DNA of 64,000 bases from Desulfobacca sp. (GTDB lineage: Bacteria; Desulfobacterota; Desulfobaccia; Desulfobaccales; Desulfobaccaceae), in assembly GCA_020725545.1 (NCBI GenBank), contig DYEV01000003.1, forward strand, positions 112,998-176,997, written 5' to 3'. Position numbers and translations under genes: made by a program. Below, one piece after another: positions 19,564 through 26,577 of the stretch; positions within the stretch are counted from its first letter, which is position 1; every line of letters starts with the position of its first letter. The notes beneath the pieces were generated by a model, which saw only the letters and a program-made list of their open reading frames with translations, was not told the origin of the DNA and did not search any database.

Positions 19564-19764
19564 ATGGAACCGAAAAAGACCATGGTCTGCACCTGCGAGA
19601 ATTGTGGCAATGAGGCCGAGATGACCATAAAATGTGAAGAGGTAATTGTCGGGACGCCGGTCAGCCAGCCGACGCCGCCGGCTGAAATTGAGGCGAAGCA
19701 GGTAAAACGGACGATTACCTGCACCCAATGCGGCAACGAAGCGGATATGATTGTTGACCTGTAA
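19564..19764 (+). CDS. Small duplicated zinc-ribbon-like protein
   Basis: A 66-residue protein made of two copies of one short unit, CTCENCGNEAEMTI near the start and CTQCGNEADMIV at the end, joined by a Pro-rich linker. Each unit has a CxxCGNEA knuckle; together they could form one zinc ribbon. AGGGAG lies 7 bases before the ATG. I do not recognise a family. It stands between the radical SAM locus (divergent) and apgM, 63 bases before the latter, and may be co-transcribed with apgM. Confidence 0.7.
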   Translation: MEPKKTMVCTCENCGNEAEMTIKCEEVIVGTPVSQPTPPAEIEAKQVKRTITCTQCGNEADMIVDL

Positions 19765-19827
19765 AGAGTTATCCCGACGCGCGGTAAATCTCTACATGGC
19801 GGCGGCAGGGTTTGAATTGAGGCTGAG

Positions 19828-21030
19828 ATGAAATACGCCATTCTCATCGGCGATGGCATGGCCGATTATCCTCTGGATGATCTAAACGGCCGCACACCCT
19901 TGGCGGCGGCCAAGACCCCTAATATGGACTTTCTGGCCACCCATGGTGATCTGGGGTTGGTGCGCACCATCCCTGAGGGTTCGGAACCGGGCAGTGATGT
20001 GGCCAATCTGGCCATTATGGGCTATGACCCAAAAGTTTACCATACAGGCCGGGCACCCTTGGAAGCGGCCAGCATGGGAGTGCAGTTGGCTGCCAATGAG
20101 GTGGCCTTTCGCTGCAATCTGGTGACTTTGCGGCATGCCCCAGACGGTGACATCTTTATGGATGATTACAGCGCCGGGCATATTGACAGCAATGAGGCCC
20201 GGGAGCTGATTATCAGCATCAACCAGACCATGGGCAACGGCTCCCGCCGGTTTTATCCAGGGGTAAGCTACCGTCACCTGCTGGTCTGGCAGGGAGGCCA
20301 GGAAAATTGGCGGACCTATCCGCCCCATGACCTGTCTGGCCAGAGTGTCCGGGACTATCTCGCGGGTCAGGGGAAGGAAAAGCCCCTCTTGGAGCTGATG
20401 AAATCCTCCTGGCCGGTGTTGGCCAACCATCCGGTGAACCAGATGCGCCGGGAGCGGGGCCAGAAACCGGCGACCTCCATCTGGTTGTGGGGGCAGGGCC
20501 GGGCTCCCCGGATGCCGACCCTGCGGGAGCGCTTCGGCCTCACCGGCGCGGTCATCTCAGCCGTTGACCTGATGCGGGGCATCGGCATCTACGCCGGCCT
20601 CAAACCCATCCTGGTCCCTGGGGCCACGGGATATCTGGATACCAACTATGCCGGCAAGGTAGCCGCGGCCTTGGAGGCACTGGAGACCATGGATTTTGTC
20701 TATCTCCATGTGGAGGCTCCTGATGAAGCCTCGCACAGCGGCGATTTGCGGAATAAATTACAGGCCATCGAGGACTTTGATTATCGGGTGGTGGGTCCCA
20801 TGCTGCAGGGCTTGCAGTTGTTGGGGCCGCACCGCCTCCTGCTGTTGCCGGACCACCGGACGCCCCTGAGCCTCAGGACTCACTCCCCGGAACCGGTGCC
20901 CTTTGTGCTCTACGATTCCCGGCGGCAGTCCAGCAGCTCAGCGCGACGCTTTAATGAAATTGCGGCGGAACATACCGGCCTATATGTGGCGAAAGCCGAT
21001 CTGCTGATCGCTGAGCTCGTGAAGCAGTAA
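19828..21030 (+). CDS. apgM: 2,3-bisphosphoglycerate-independent phosphoglycerate mutase, archaeal type
   Basis: A 400-residue alkaline-phosphatase-superfamily enzyme. The metal and nucleophile motifs are at the N-terminus (AILIGDGMADYP), followed by KTPNMDFLATHG, GSDVANLAIMGYDP, and C-terminal DFVYLHVEAPDEASHSGD and LLLPDHRTP. It would interconvert 3- and 2-phosphoglycerate. A subgroup of this family has been proposed, from gene neighbourhood, to act as an alternative homoserine kinase in bacteria lacking thrB; hom lies 5.5 kb upstream here, which keeps that option open. It is followed 53 bases later by an M24 peptidase. The start ATG at 19828 is preceded by GAGGCTGAG. Confidence 0.9.
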   Translation: MKYAILIGDGMADYPLDDLNGRTPLAAAKTPNMDFLATHGDLGLVRTIPEGSEPGSDVANLAIMGYDPKVYHTGRAPLEAASMGVQLAANEVAFRCNLVTLRHAPDGDIFMDDYSAGHIDSNEARELIISINQTMGNGSRRFYPGVSYRHLLVWQGGQENWRTYPPHDLSGQSVRDYLAGQGKEKPLLELMKSSWPVLANHPVNQMRRERGQKPATSIWLWGQGRAPRMPTLRERFGLTGAVISAVDLMRGIGIYAGLKPILVPGATGYLDTNYAGKVAAALEALETMDFVYLHVEAPDEASHSGDLRNKLQAIEDFDYRVVGPMLQGLQLLGPHRLLLLPDHRTPLSLRTHSPEPVPFVLYDSRRQSSSSARRFNEIAAEHTGLYVAKADLLIAELVKQ

Positions 21031-21083
21031 ACGAAGCCGAGACAAGGAATAATCTTGTGCCGCGCTAGAGGGTGAGTTGAGCC

Positions 21084-22205
21084 ATGACTCCGGTGGTATA
21101 TAAGAACAGGCTGACGGCCCTGCGGGCCCTTCTACAGGAACAGGACTTGGACGGACTATTGGTCTCCTGTCCGGAAAATCGCCGTTATTTGAGTGGTTTT
21201 TCGGCCTTGGATAGCCATCTTCATGAAACCAGTGGCTTCCTCCTCATCAGCCCGGACGCCGCATTCCTGCTCACCGATTTCCGCTATCGGGAGTGGGCCC
21301 AGGCCGAGGCCCCCCTTTTTGAGGTGCAGATTTACACCAAGGGTATGGCCAAGCTCTTGTCGGAGCTGGTGGGGCAGATGGGGGCTCGCCGCCTAGGCTT
21401 TGAAGGGCCGTTTCTCATGTATGCCACGTATCAGAAGATCGTCCAGGAGGCGGAGGCCGCCGGTCTGCAGGTAGAATGGCGGCCGCTGGAAAATTTCGTG
21501 GAACTGCTGCGGGCGGTCAAAGACCCGGAGGAGATCAGCCTGATCCGCAAATCGCTGGCCATCACCGAACGGGTCCTGGCACAGGTGGGGGCCACCCTCC
21601 GGCCGGGGCTGACCGAGCGGGAGGTGGCCTGGCGCCTGGAGCAGGCCCTGCGGGAAGCCGGGGCGGAAAGACCATCCTTTCCGCCTATGGTGGCGGCGGG
21701 ACCCAATGCGGCCCGGCCGCACCATCATCCCGGCGAGCGCCGGCTGCAGACCGGTGAGCCCATCATCATTGACATGGGGGCGGTCTATCAGGGCTACTGC
21801 TCTGATATGACCCGAACCTTCTATCTGGGCGAACCGGACGCCAGATTCAAAGAAGTCTATACGATCGTGCGGCGAGCCCAACTGGCAGCCGAGACCGGGA
21901 TCAAAGCCGGAATGGGGACGGACGAGGCCGATGGCCTGGCCAGGGAATTGATCGCTGCGGCCGGCTATGGGGAGGCCTTCGGACACTCTCTGGGGCACGG
22001 CGTCGGACTGGCAGTGCACGAGCACCCAAGCCTTAGCCCGGTCAAGGAACGGGCCGTGGTCTTGCAGGCGGGCATGATCACTACGGTGGAACCCGGGATC
22101 TATCTGCCGGAGTGGGGCGGCGTCCGTCTCGAGGACATGGTTCTAATCCACGCAGAGGGCGCCCGCCTCCTCAATCAGGACCGCACCTTCTATCAGTTCG
22201 ATTAA
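21084..22205 (+). CDS. Xaa-Pro aminopeptidase/dipeptidase, M24 family
   Basis: A 373-residue two-domain peptidase. The N-terminal creatinase-like domain spans residues 1-135 (NRRYLSGFSALDSH). The pita-bread catalytic domain has all five dinuclear metal ligands: Asp in IIIDMGAVYQGYCSD, the second Asp in SDMTRTF, His in GHSLGHGVGL, Glu in TTVEPGIYL and Glu in VRLEDMV. It removes an N-terminal residue or splits dipeptides before proline. PepQ/PepP-type members of this size are cytoplasmic. The ATG at 21084 is preceded by GTGAGTTGAG. Its 3' end overlaps the convergent thioesterase gene by four bases. Confidence 0.92.
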   Translation: MTPVVYKNRLTALRALLQEQDLDGLLVSCPENRRYLSGFSALDSHLHETSGFLLISPDAAFLLTDFRYREWAQAEAPLFEVQIYTKGMAKLLSELVGQMGARRLGFEGPFLMYATYQKIVQEAEAAGLQVEWRPLENFVELLRAVKDPEEISLIRKSLAITERVLAQVGATLRPGLTEREVAWRLEQALREAGAERPSFPPMVAAGPNAARPHHHPGERRLQTGEPIIIDMGAVYQGYCSDMTRTFYLGEPDARFKEVYTIVRRAQLAAETGIKAGMGTDEADGLARELIAAAGYGEAFGHSLGHGVGLAVHEHPSLSPVKERAVVLQAGMITTVEPGIYLPEWGGVRLEDMVLIHAEGARLLNQDRTFYQFD

Positions 22206-22642
22206 GCTGCCGGCCGCGGCTGCAGGTGGATATAGGTAAACAGACCTTTGGCCACCAGCTGGGCCTGCTCCCAGACCTCCACTTCCCCCAAGGAGATGGT
22301 CCGGCCCCGTTTGGCGATGCAAGCCTTGGCCTCAATGGGGCCCTGGCGGACCGGCGCTAAAAAATTAATCTTCATCTCCACTGTACTGATCAATTCCCCT
22401 TCCGGCACCAACGACCACAGCGCATAGGCCACGGCCTCGTCGGCCAAGGCGGCGATCATGCCGCCTTGCAAGAGCCCGATGGAATTGGCCAGACCCGGCT
22501 GAAAGGGCATGACGAAGTGGGCATACCCTAACCCCAGGGTCGGCACCTGGATACCCATGCTGGCAATGAAGGGGTTGTGGGTTATGCGGGCTCGGACCGC
22601 AGCCTCCTGCTCCGGAGTCAGGGGTTCATAGGGAGTATGCAT
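22202..22642 (-). CDS. PaaI-family acyl-CoA thioesterase
   Basis: A 146-residue single hotdog-fold protein. The family motif LANSIGLLQGGMIAALADEAVAYAL contains the helix that carries the active-site Asp/Glu in PaaI-type enzymes; later strands EMKINFLAPVRQGPIEAKACIAKRGRTISLGEVEVWE are typical. It would hydrolyse an acyl-CoA, substrate unknown. The start MHTPYEPLTPEQ is selected for GGAG seven bases upstream; the 93 residues ahead of it in the open frame lack any family similarity and are rejected. It is convergent with the M24 peptidase and divergent from cooC. Confidence 0.85.
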   Translation of the reverse strand: MHTPYEPLTPEQEAAVRARITHNPFIASMGIQVPTLGLGYAHFVMPFQPGLANSIGLLQGGMIAALADEAVAYALWSLVPEGELISTVEMKINFLAPVRQGPIEAKACIAKRGRTISLGEVEVWEQAQLVAKGLFTYIHLQPRPAA

Positions 22643-22856
22643 GCTGAGCTCCTCTGTCTGTTGCTGAGGCCTGGGCACCGTGCTGCTGCCTGGCGCCGTG
22701 GGCCAAGATGACGGGAGGTTTGCCTGGAATGGCACACTGCGGCCGGAACAGCTGGTTTCCCCTTGAAAAACTGCCCGGCGGTTCTTAGGGTATAACAAGA
22801 TCAGGACCGTTCGCAACCCAGACGGGCTGAAATAGTTGGGAAGAAAGGAAGCAGTC

Positions 22857-23621
22857 ATGAAGATTGCCGTCAGCGGTAAAGGCGGGGTGGGGAAAACCAC
22901 CCTCTCAGCTCTATTAATCAAATATTTCCGGGATCAGGGGAAAAAAGTATTGGCCATCGACGCCGATCCGGATGCCAACCTGGCCTCGGCCCTGGGAATC
23001 CCCCATCCGGAGCAGATTACCCCCATTTCCGAAATGAAGGAGCTGGTCGCCGAACGGACCGAATCCACCCCCGGCAAGATGGGCGGTTTTTTTAAGTTGA
23101 ATCCGAAAGTTGATGATATTCCTGATAAATTCTCTTATAATCTCAACGGCGTCAAGCTCATGGTCCTGGGCGGCGTCAAGAAGGGCGGCAGCGGCTGCAT
23201 CTGTCCAGAGAGCGTCCTGCTCCGCTCCTTGGTAACCCATCTGGTGCTCTTCCGGGATGAGGTGGTGGTCATGGATATGGAGGCCGGCATCGAACATTTG
23301 GGGCGGGCTACAGCCCGGAGCGTGGATAAGCTCATTGTGGTGGTGGAACCGGGGCGGCGGAGTATTGAAACGGCGCAGCACGTCAAGGAGTTGGCCCAAG
23401 ACATCGGCGTCACCCGCATTGTCCTGGTGGGCAACAAGATCCGGGGGCCGCAGGATAAAGAATTTCTCCTGAAAAGCTTGCCCGATTTTCAATTTCTGGG
23501 GTTTATGCCGTTTGATGAGAAAGTCATTGAGGCCGACCTGAAAGGGGCGGCCCCCTATGATCTCAGTCCCGAAACCATGGCCGCGGCCTGGGAGATCGGC
23601 GACAATCTCAGCAAAATGTAA
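22857..23621 (+). CDS. cooC: CO dehydrogenase nickel-insertion ATPase, CooC/AcsF type
   Basis: A 254-residue MinD/SIMIBI-class ATPase. The deviant Walker A GKGGVGKTT begins at residue 8, the switch is VLAIDADPDANLA, and the metal-binding CxC is visible as C114-I-C116 in GSGCICPES, the site that binds Ni(II) in characterised CooC dimers. The protein matures the nickel cluster of CO dehydrogenase or acetyl-CoA synthase, implying a Wood-Ljungdahl or CO-using metabolism in this organism. The ATG at 22857 follows AAGGAAG by 6 bases; the seven extra codons in the open frame are not used. No CODH/ACS subunit is in the window; the gene stands alone ahead of the trp leader. Confidence 0.9.
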   Translation: MKIAVSGKGGVGKTTLSALLIKYFRDQGKKVLAIDADPDANLASALGIPHPEQITPISEMKELVAERTESTPGKMGGFFKLNPKVDDIPDKFSYNLNGVKLMVLGGVKKGGSGCICPESVLLRSLVTHLVLFRDEVVVMDMEAGIEHLGRATARSVDKLIVVVEPGRRSIETAQHVKELAQDIGVTRIVLVGNKIRGPQDKEFLLKSLPDFQFLGFMPFDEKVIEADLKGAAPYDLSPETMAAAWEIGDNLSKM

Positions 23622-23666
23622 TGAACCGGCGGCCGGCCGGCTCGCAAGCCGGGCCATAGAAAAATC

Positions 23667-23695
23667 TTGACAGCCGCGGCTCTTTTGGATATGAA
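23667..23695 (+). promoter_or_regulatory. Promoter of the trp operon
   Basis: A perfect -35 TTGACA (23667-23672), 17-base spacer and TATGAA (23690-23695, four of six). The spacer contains the 10-base palindrome AGCCGCGGCT, a possible operator. The predicted start point (about 23702) coincides with the ATG of the trp leader peptide, so the leader may be translated from a leaderless mRNA. Confidence 0.65.
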
Positions 23696-23701
23696 CAAAT
23701 T

Positions 23702-23752
23702 ATGAAAACGCGTTTGCAGAACTGGTGCTGGTGGTGCCCTTTGTGCTCGTGA
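23702..23752 (+). CDS. trpL: trp operon leader peptide
   Basis: A 16-residue peptide, MKTRLQNWCWWCPLCS, with three Trp codons within four positions (23723-23734) mixed with Cys. It is placed between a consensus promoter and a Rho-independent terminator ahead of trpE, the classical attenuation layout. Its final codons (23746-23754) are part of a 9-base segment complementary to the terminator hairpin, so a ribosome that reaches the stop codon would cover this segment and let the terminator form, whereas one stalled at the Trp codons would leave it free to block it. Confidence 0.88.
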   Translation: MKTRLQNWCWWCPLCS

Positions 23753-23795
23753 GGTGACGCCGCCGCTCCGACAACAGATACTGATGTTTGCTCCG

Positions 23796-23837
23796 AGCCG
23801 TGGCCCTCACGAGGGGGGCCGCGGCTTTTTGCTTTTT
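23796..23837 (+). terminator. trp attenuator (terminator 1 with competing antiterminator)
   Basis: An 11-bp stem (23796-23806 with 23816-23826, one G-T pair) is followed by TTTTTGCTTTTT. The 5' arm and loop contain CCTCACGAG (23805-23813), exactly complementary to CTCGTGAGG (23746-23754) at the trpL stop codon. The two pairings are mutually exclusive, which supplies the antiterminator. Confidence 0.85.
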
Positions 23838-23840
23838 CCG

Positions 23841-23873
23841 AAGCCGTGCCCGAGTAGAGGACACGGCTTTTTT
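23841..23873 (+). terminator. Second intrinsic terminator in the trp leader
   Basis: A perfect 8-bp stem AAGCCGTG/CACGGCTT (23841-23848, 23862-23869) with a 13-base loop runs into T6. It stands directly behind the first terminator and would back it up. Tandem terminators in a trp leader are unusual. Confidence 0.75.
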
Positions 23874-23903
23874 GTTGCGGGGGGTGCCCCAGGAGCACTC
23901 GGT

Positions 23904-23925
23904 GGGCGGGCACAGGGGCCCGCCC
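23904..23925. repeat. GC-rich REP-like hairpin, copy 1
   Basis: Perfect 8-bp stem GGGCGGGC/GCCCGCCC with loop ACAGGG. A second copy with loop ACAGAG is at 50293-50314. No T-tract follows. Elements of this exact shape are widespread as short intergenic palindromes. Confidence 0.7.
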
Positions 23926-23977
23926 CCCAAAAATGAGAAACTACCAAGCAGAAACCGGAAACTTTTTGAGGTATGGC

Positions 23978-25453
23978 ATGGTAACACCGGATTTTCGTGA
24001 GTTTGTGGCCTTGGCCCGGCAAGGGAACGTGGTCCCCATTTACCGCGAGATTTTAGGCGACTTAGAGACGCCGGTTTCGGCATATATCAAGCTGGCCGGC
24101 AATTCTCCCTCATTCCTCCTGGAGAGCGTGGAAGGCGGGGAGAAATGGGGCCGCTATAGTTTTCTGGGCCTGCACCCCTCCTTGGTGGTCAAGGTGCAGG
24201 GGGAAGAATTAATGCTGCAGACTCAAAACGGCACAGAATGCCAGGCCCATGGGGGCGATCCCTTGGGAAAGCTGCGTCACCTCATGAACCGCTATCAGGC
24301 CGTGCGGCTGCCGGAACTGCCCCGTTTCTTTGGCGGTCTGGTGGGGTATTTGAGTTATGACATGGTGCGCTATATTGAGCGTCTGCCCGACCTGGCCAGC
24401 GACCGGGGCATGCCGGAAGCCATCTTCCTGCTTACCGATCGGCTGTTGATCTTCGATAATGTTCGCCATACCATCAAGGTGGTGGCCCTGGTGCACATTG
24501 ATCCGGCCCAGTCCCTGGAGAGTCTCTATGAGCAGGGGGTGGCCGCCATTGGCGCGGTCATCGCCGACCTGCGGGCGCCCCATGCCTTTCCCCCTCCTGA
24601 TTCTCCGGATGGTCAGGTAGAATTATCCGCCAACGTGACCCGAGAACGGTTCGAGGAGATGGTGCGCCAGGCCAAGGAGTATATCGCCGCCGGGGATGCC
24701 ATTCAGATCGTCCTGTCCCAGTGTTTCCGCACCTCTTGGCGCCGGGACCCCTTTGATCTTTACCGGGCCCTGCGCTGTATTAATCCGTCGCCGTATATGT
24801 TTTATTTAAATCTGGCGGACCTGATCCTGGCCGGGGCCTCTCCGGAGATTTTAGTGCGCCTGGAAGAAAATAAGGTGGAACTGCGCCCCATCGCCGGCAC
24901 CCGGCGGCGGGGGGCGACGCCCGAGCAGGACAAGGCCTTGGAAGAGGAACTCCTGGCCGATCCCAAAGAGCGGGCCGAACACATCATGTTGGTGGACCTG
25001 GGCCGCAATGACGTGGGCCGGGTGGCGGAGATCGGCAGCGTCAAGGTGACGGAACTCTTTGCAGTGGAGCGCTACTCCCATGTCATGCACATCGTCTCCC
25101 ACGTGGAAGGCCGCTTGGCGCCGGGAAAGGACGCCCTGGATGTCCTGGCCGCCTCCTTCCCGGCCGGCACCGTCTCCGGCGCGCCCAAGGTGCGAGCCAT
25201 GCAAATCATCGAAGAGCTGGAACCCACCCGCCGGGGCCCGTACGCCGGGGCGGTGGGCTACCTGGGGTTCAGCGGCAATATGGACCTGTGCATCACCATC
25301 CGCAGTCTGACGATCCATGAGGGTCAGGTCTACCTGCAGGTGGGGGCCGGCATCGTCGCCGATTCCGATCCGGCCAGCGAATACCAGGAGACGGTGAACA
25401 AGGCCATGGCCATGATGCGGGCCCTGGAGATGGCAGCCGGGGGGCTGGATTAG
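23978..25453 (+). CDS. trpE: Anthranilate synthase component I
   Basis: A 491-residue chorismate-using enzyme that forms anthranilate with ammonia delivered by TrpG. The N-terminal LLES motif (residues about 49-52, SFLLESVEGGEKWGRYS) is the tryptophan feedback site. The catalytic domain contains GDAIQIVLSQ, GASPEILV, RPIAGTRRRG, LGRNDVGRVA and SGAPKVRAMQII. The start at 23978 (MVTPDFREFVAL) has GAGGT 5-6 bases upstream; 15 further upstream codons in the frame are unlikely to be used. It is the first structural gene of the operon, behind the trpL attenuator. TrpE is favoured over PabB by the LLES motif and the context. Confidence 0.96.
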   Translation: MVTPDFREFVALARQGNVVPIYREILGDLETPVSAYIKLAGNSPSFLLESVEGGEKWGRYSFLGLHPSLVVKVQGEELMLQTQNGTECQAHGGDPLGKLRHLMNRYQAVRLPELPRFFGGLVGYLSYDMVRYIERLPDLASDRGMPEAIFLLTDRLLIFDNVRHTIKVVALVHIDPAQSLESLYEQGVAAIGAVIADLRAPHAFPPPDSPDGQVELSANVTRERFEEMVRQAKEYIAAGDAIQIVLSQCFRTSWRRDPFDLYRALRCINPSPYMFYLNLADLILAGASPEILVRLEENKVELRPIAGTRRRGATPEQDKALEEELLADPKERAEHIMLVDLGRNDVGRVAEIGSVKVTELFAVERYSHVMHIVSHVEGRLAPGKDALDVLAASFPAGTVSGAPKVRAMQIIEELEPTRRGPYAGAVGYLGFSGNMDLCITIRSLTIHEGQVYLQVGAGIVADSDPASEYQETVNKAMAMMRALEMAAGGLD

Positions 25454-25636
25454 GAGCCAGGGGTTAGGGGCTACCGAAAAGAAATGCCAGTTATAAGTTG
25501 TCCGCAAATTCCAAATCGGCAGACTTTCCTTATAGTTCCCTCTCTGCCCGCTTGCGGCGGGAGATGGTTAGGGAAAAGGGGGCTAAAGGTATGGTCATAT
25601 ATTGTGGCTGCCTTATACAACTGAGGAGTAGCGGTT

Positions 25637-26224
25637 TTGAGTGATACAGATTTGCTCGTTGTCATAGATAATTACGATTCTTTCACGTATAATCTGGTAC
25701 AATACCTGGGTATGTTGGGGGCTCGGCTGGCGGTTTACCGGAATGATGCCATAGACCTGGACGGCCTGGAGGCCATGCAGCCCAGCCAGTTGGTCATTTC
25801 TCCCGGGCCGTGTTCACCCAAGGAGGCCGGCATTTCGGTGGCAGCCATTCTGCATTTTGCCGGCCGTATCCCCATCCTGGGGGTCTGTCTGGGGCACCAG
25901 TGTTTGGGCGAGGCCTTTGGCGGTCGGGTCATCCGGGCGCCCCGGCTCATGCACGGCAAGACGTCGCTGATCTACCACGATGGCAAGGATATTTTTCAGG
26001 GGATTCCCTCGCCTTTTGAGGCCACCCGCTATCATTCTCTCATTGTGGAACGGGAGACCTTGCCGGATTGTCTGGAGGTGGCGGCGCAAACCGCGGTGGG
26101 CGAGATCATGGGCCTGCGCCACCGGCAGTATGCCATCTTTGGAGTGCAATTCCATCCCGAATCCATTCTGACGGTGGAGGGCATGAATATCCTGAGGAAT
26201 TTTCTGAAGCGGCGGCGGGGTTGA
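25637..26224 (+). CDS. trpG: Anthranilate synthase component II (glutamine amidotransferase)
   Basis: A 195-residue class I glutamine amidotransferase that supplies ammonia to TrpE. The nucleophile Cys lies in [16 protein letters not shown] and the His/Glu pair in FGVQFHPES. The start is TTG at 25637 with GAGGAG 7 bases ahead; family alignments start with [15 protein letters not shown]. As in many bacteria it may serve PabB as well. A 183-base gap with a small GC hairpin separates it from trpE, rather long for this operon. Confidence 0.95.
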   Translation: MSDTDLLVVIDNYDSFTYNLVQYLGMLGARLAVYRNDAIDLDGLEAMQPSQLVISPGPCSPKEAGISVAAILHFAGRIPILGVCLGHQCLGEAFGGRVIRAPRLMHGKTSLIYHDGKDIFQGIPSPFEATRYHSLIVERETLPDCLEVAAQTAVGEIMGLRHRQYAIFGVQFHPESILTVEGMNILRNFLKRRRG

Positions 26225-26283
26225 GAAGCACCCAAGCCGGTTGCCCCGGCGCAACGGAAGATTCCCGGCTAAGGTAGGGCTTG

Positions 26284-26571
26284 ATGACTAGAACAGAATC
26301 CCCAGTCGGTACCGCACCCCCGGAGGAATCCTCAGCAAGCAAGCCGCAGAAGCTTTTTGACGTCCACGTCTACCGCGACTGGTGCAAGGGCTGCGGCATC
26401 TGTGCGGCCCTCTGCCCCAAGCACGTGCTCGCCCGCAACAACGAAGGCGGCCCGGTGGTGGTGGACCCGGATGTCTGCATCGGCTGCGGTTGGTGCGAAC
26501 TGCATTGCCCGGATTTCGCCATCAGCGTGCGACCGCGGCCGAGTACGGTGGCCGGCGCAGAAGAGGAGTAA
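26284..26571 (+). CDS. korD: 2-oxoacid:ferredoxin oxidoreductase, ferredoxin (delta) subunit
   Basis: A 95-residue protein with two [4Fe-4S] motifs: CKGCGICAALCPKHVL and CIGCGWCELHCPDFAI. It passes electrons from the TPP-bound intermediate to soluble ferredoxin. The N-terminal 30 residues are Ser/Pro-rich and not part of the fold. The ATG at 26284 is chosen over the TTG one codon earlier. It is the first of four kor genes placed between trpG and trpD; six bases separate it from korA. Confidence 0.92.
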   Translation: MTRTESPVGTAPPEESSASKPQKLFDVHVYRDWCKGCGICAALCPKHVLARNNEGGPVVVDPDVCIGCGWCELHCPDFAISVRPRPSTVAGAEEE

Positions 26572-26577
26572 GGAAAA

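Noticed and set aside
14890..19800. Genomic island with att sites
   Set aside because: Despite the tRNA, no integrase and no direct repeat of the tRNA 3' end were found; insertion is suggested only as an inference from synteny.
22643..22921. 93-residue N-terminal extension of the PaaI thioesterase frame
   Set aside because: It lacks family similarity, overlaps the divergent cooC start region, and a good ribosome-binding site precedes the internal Met.
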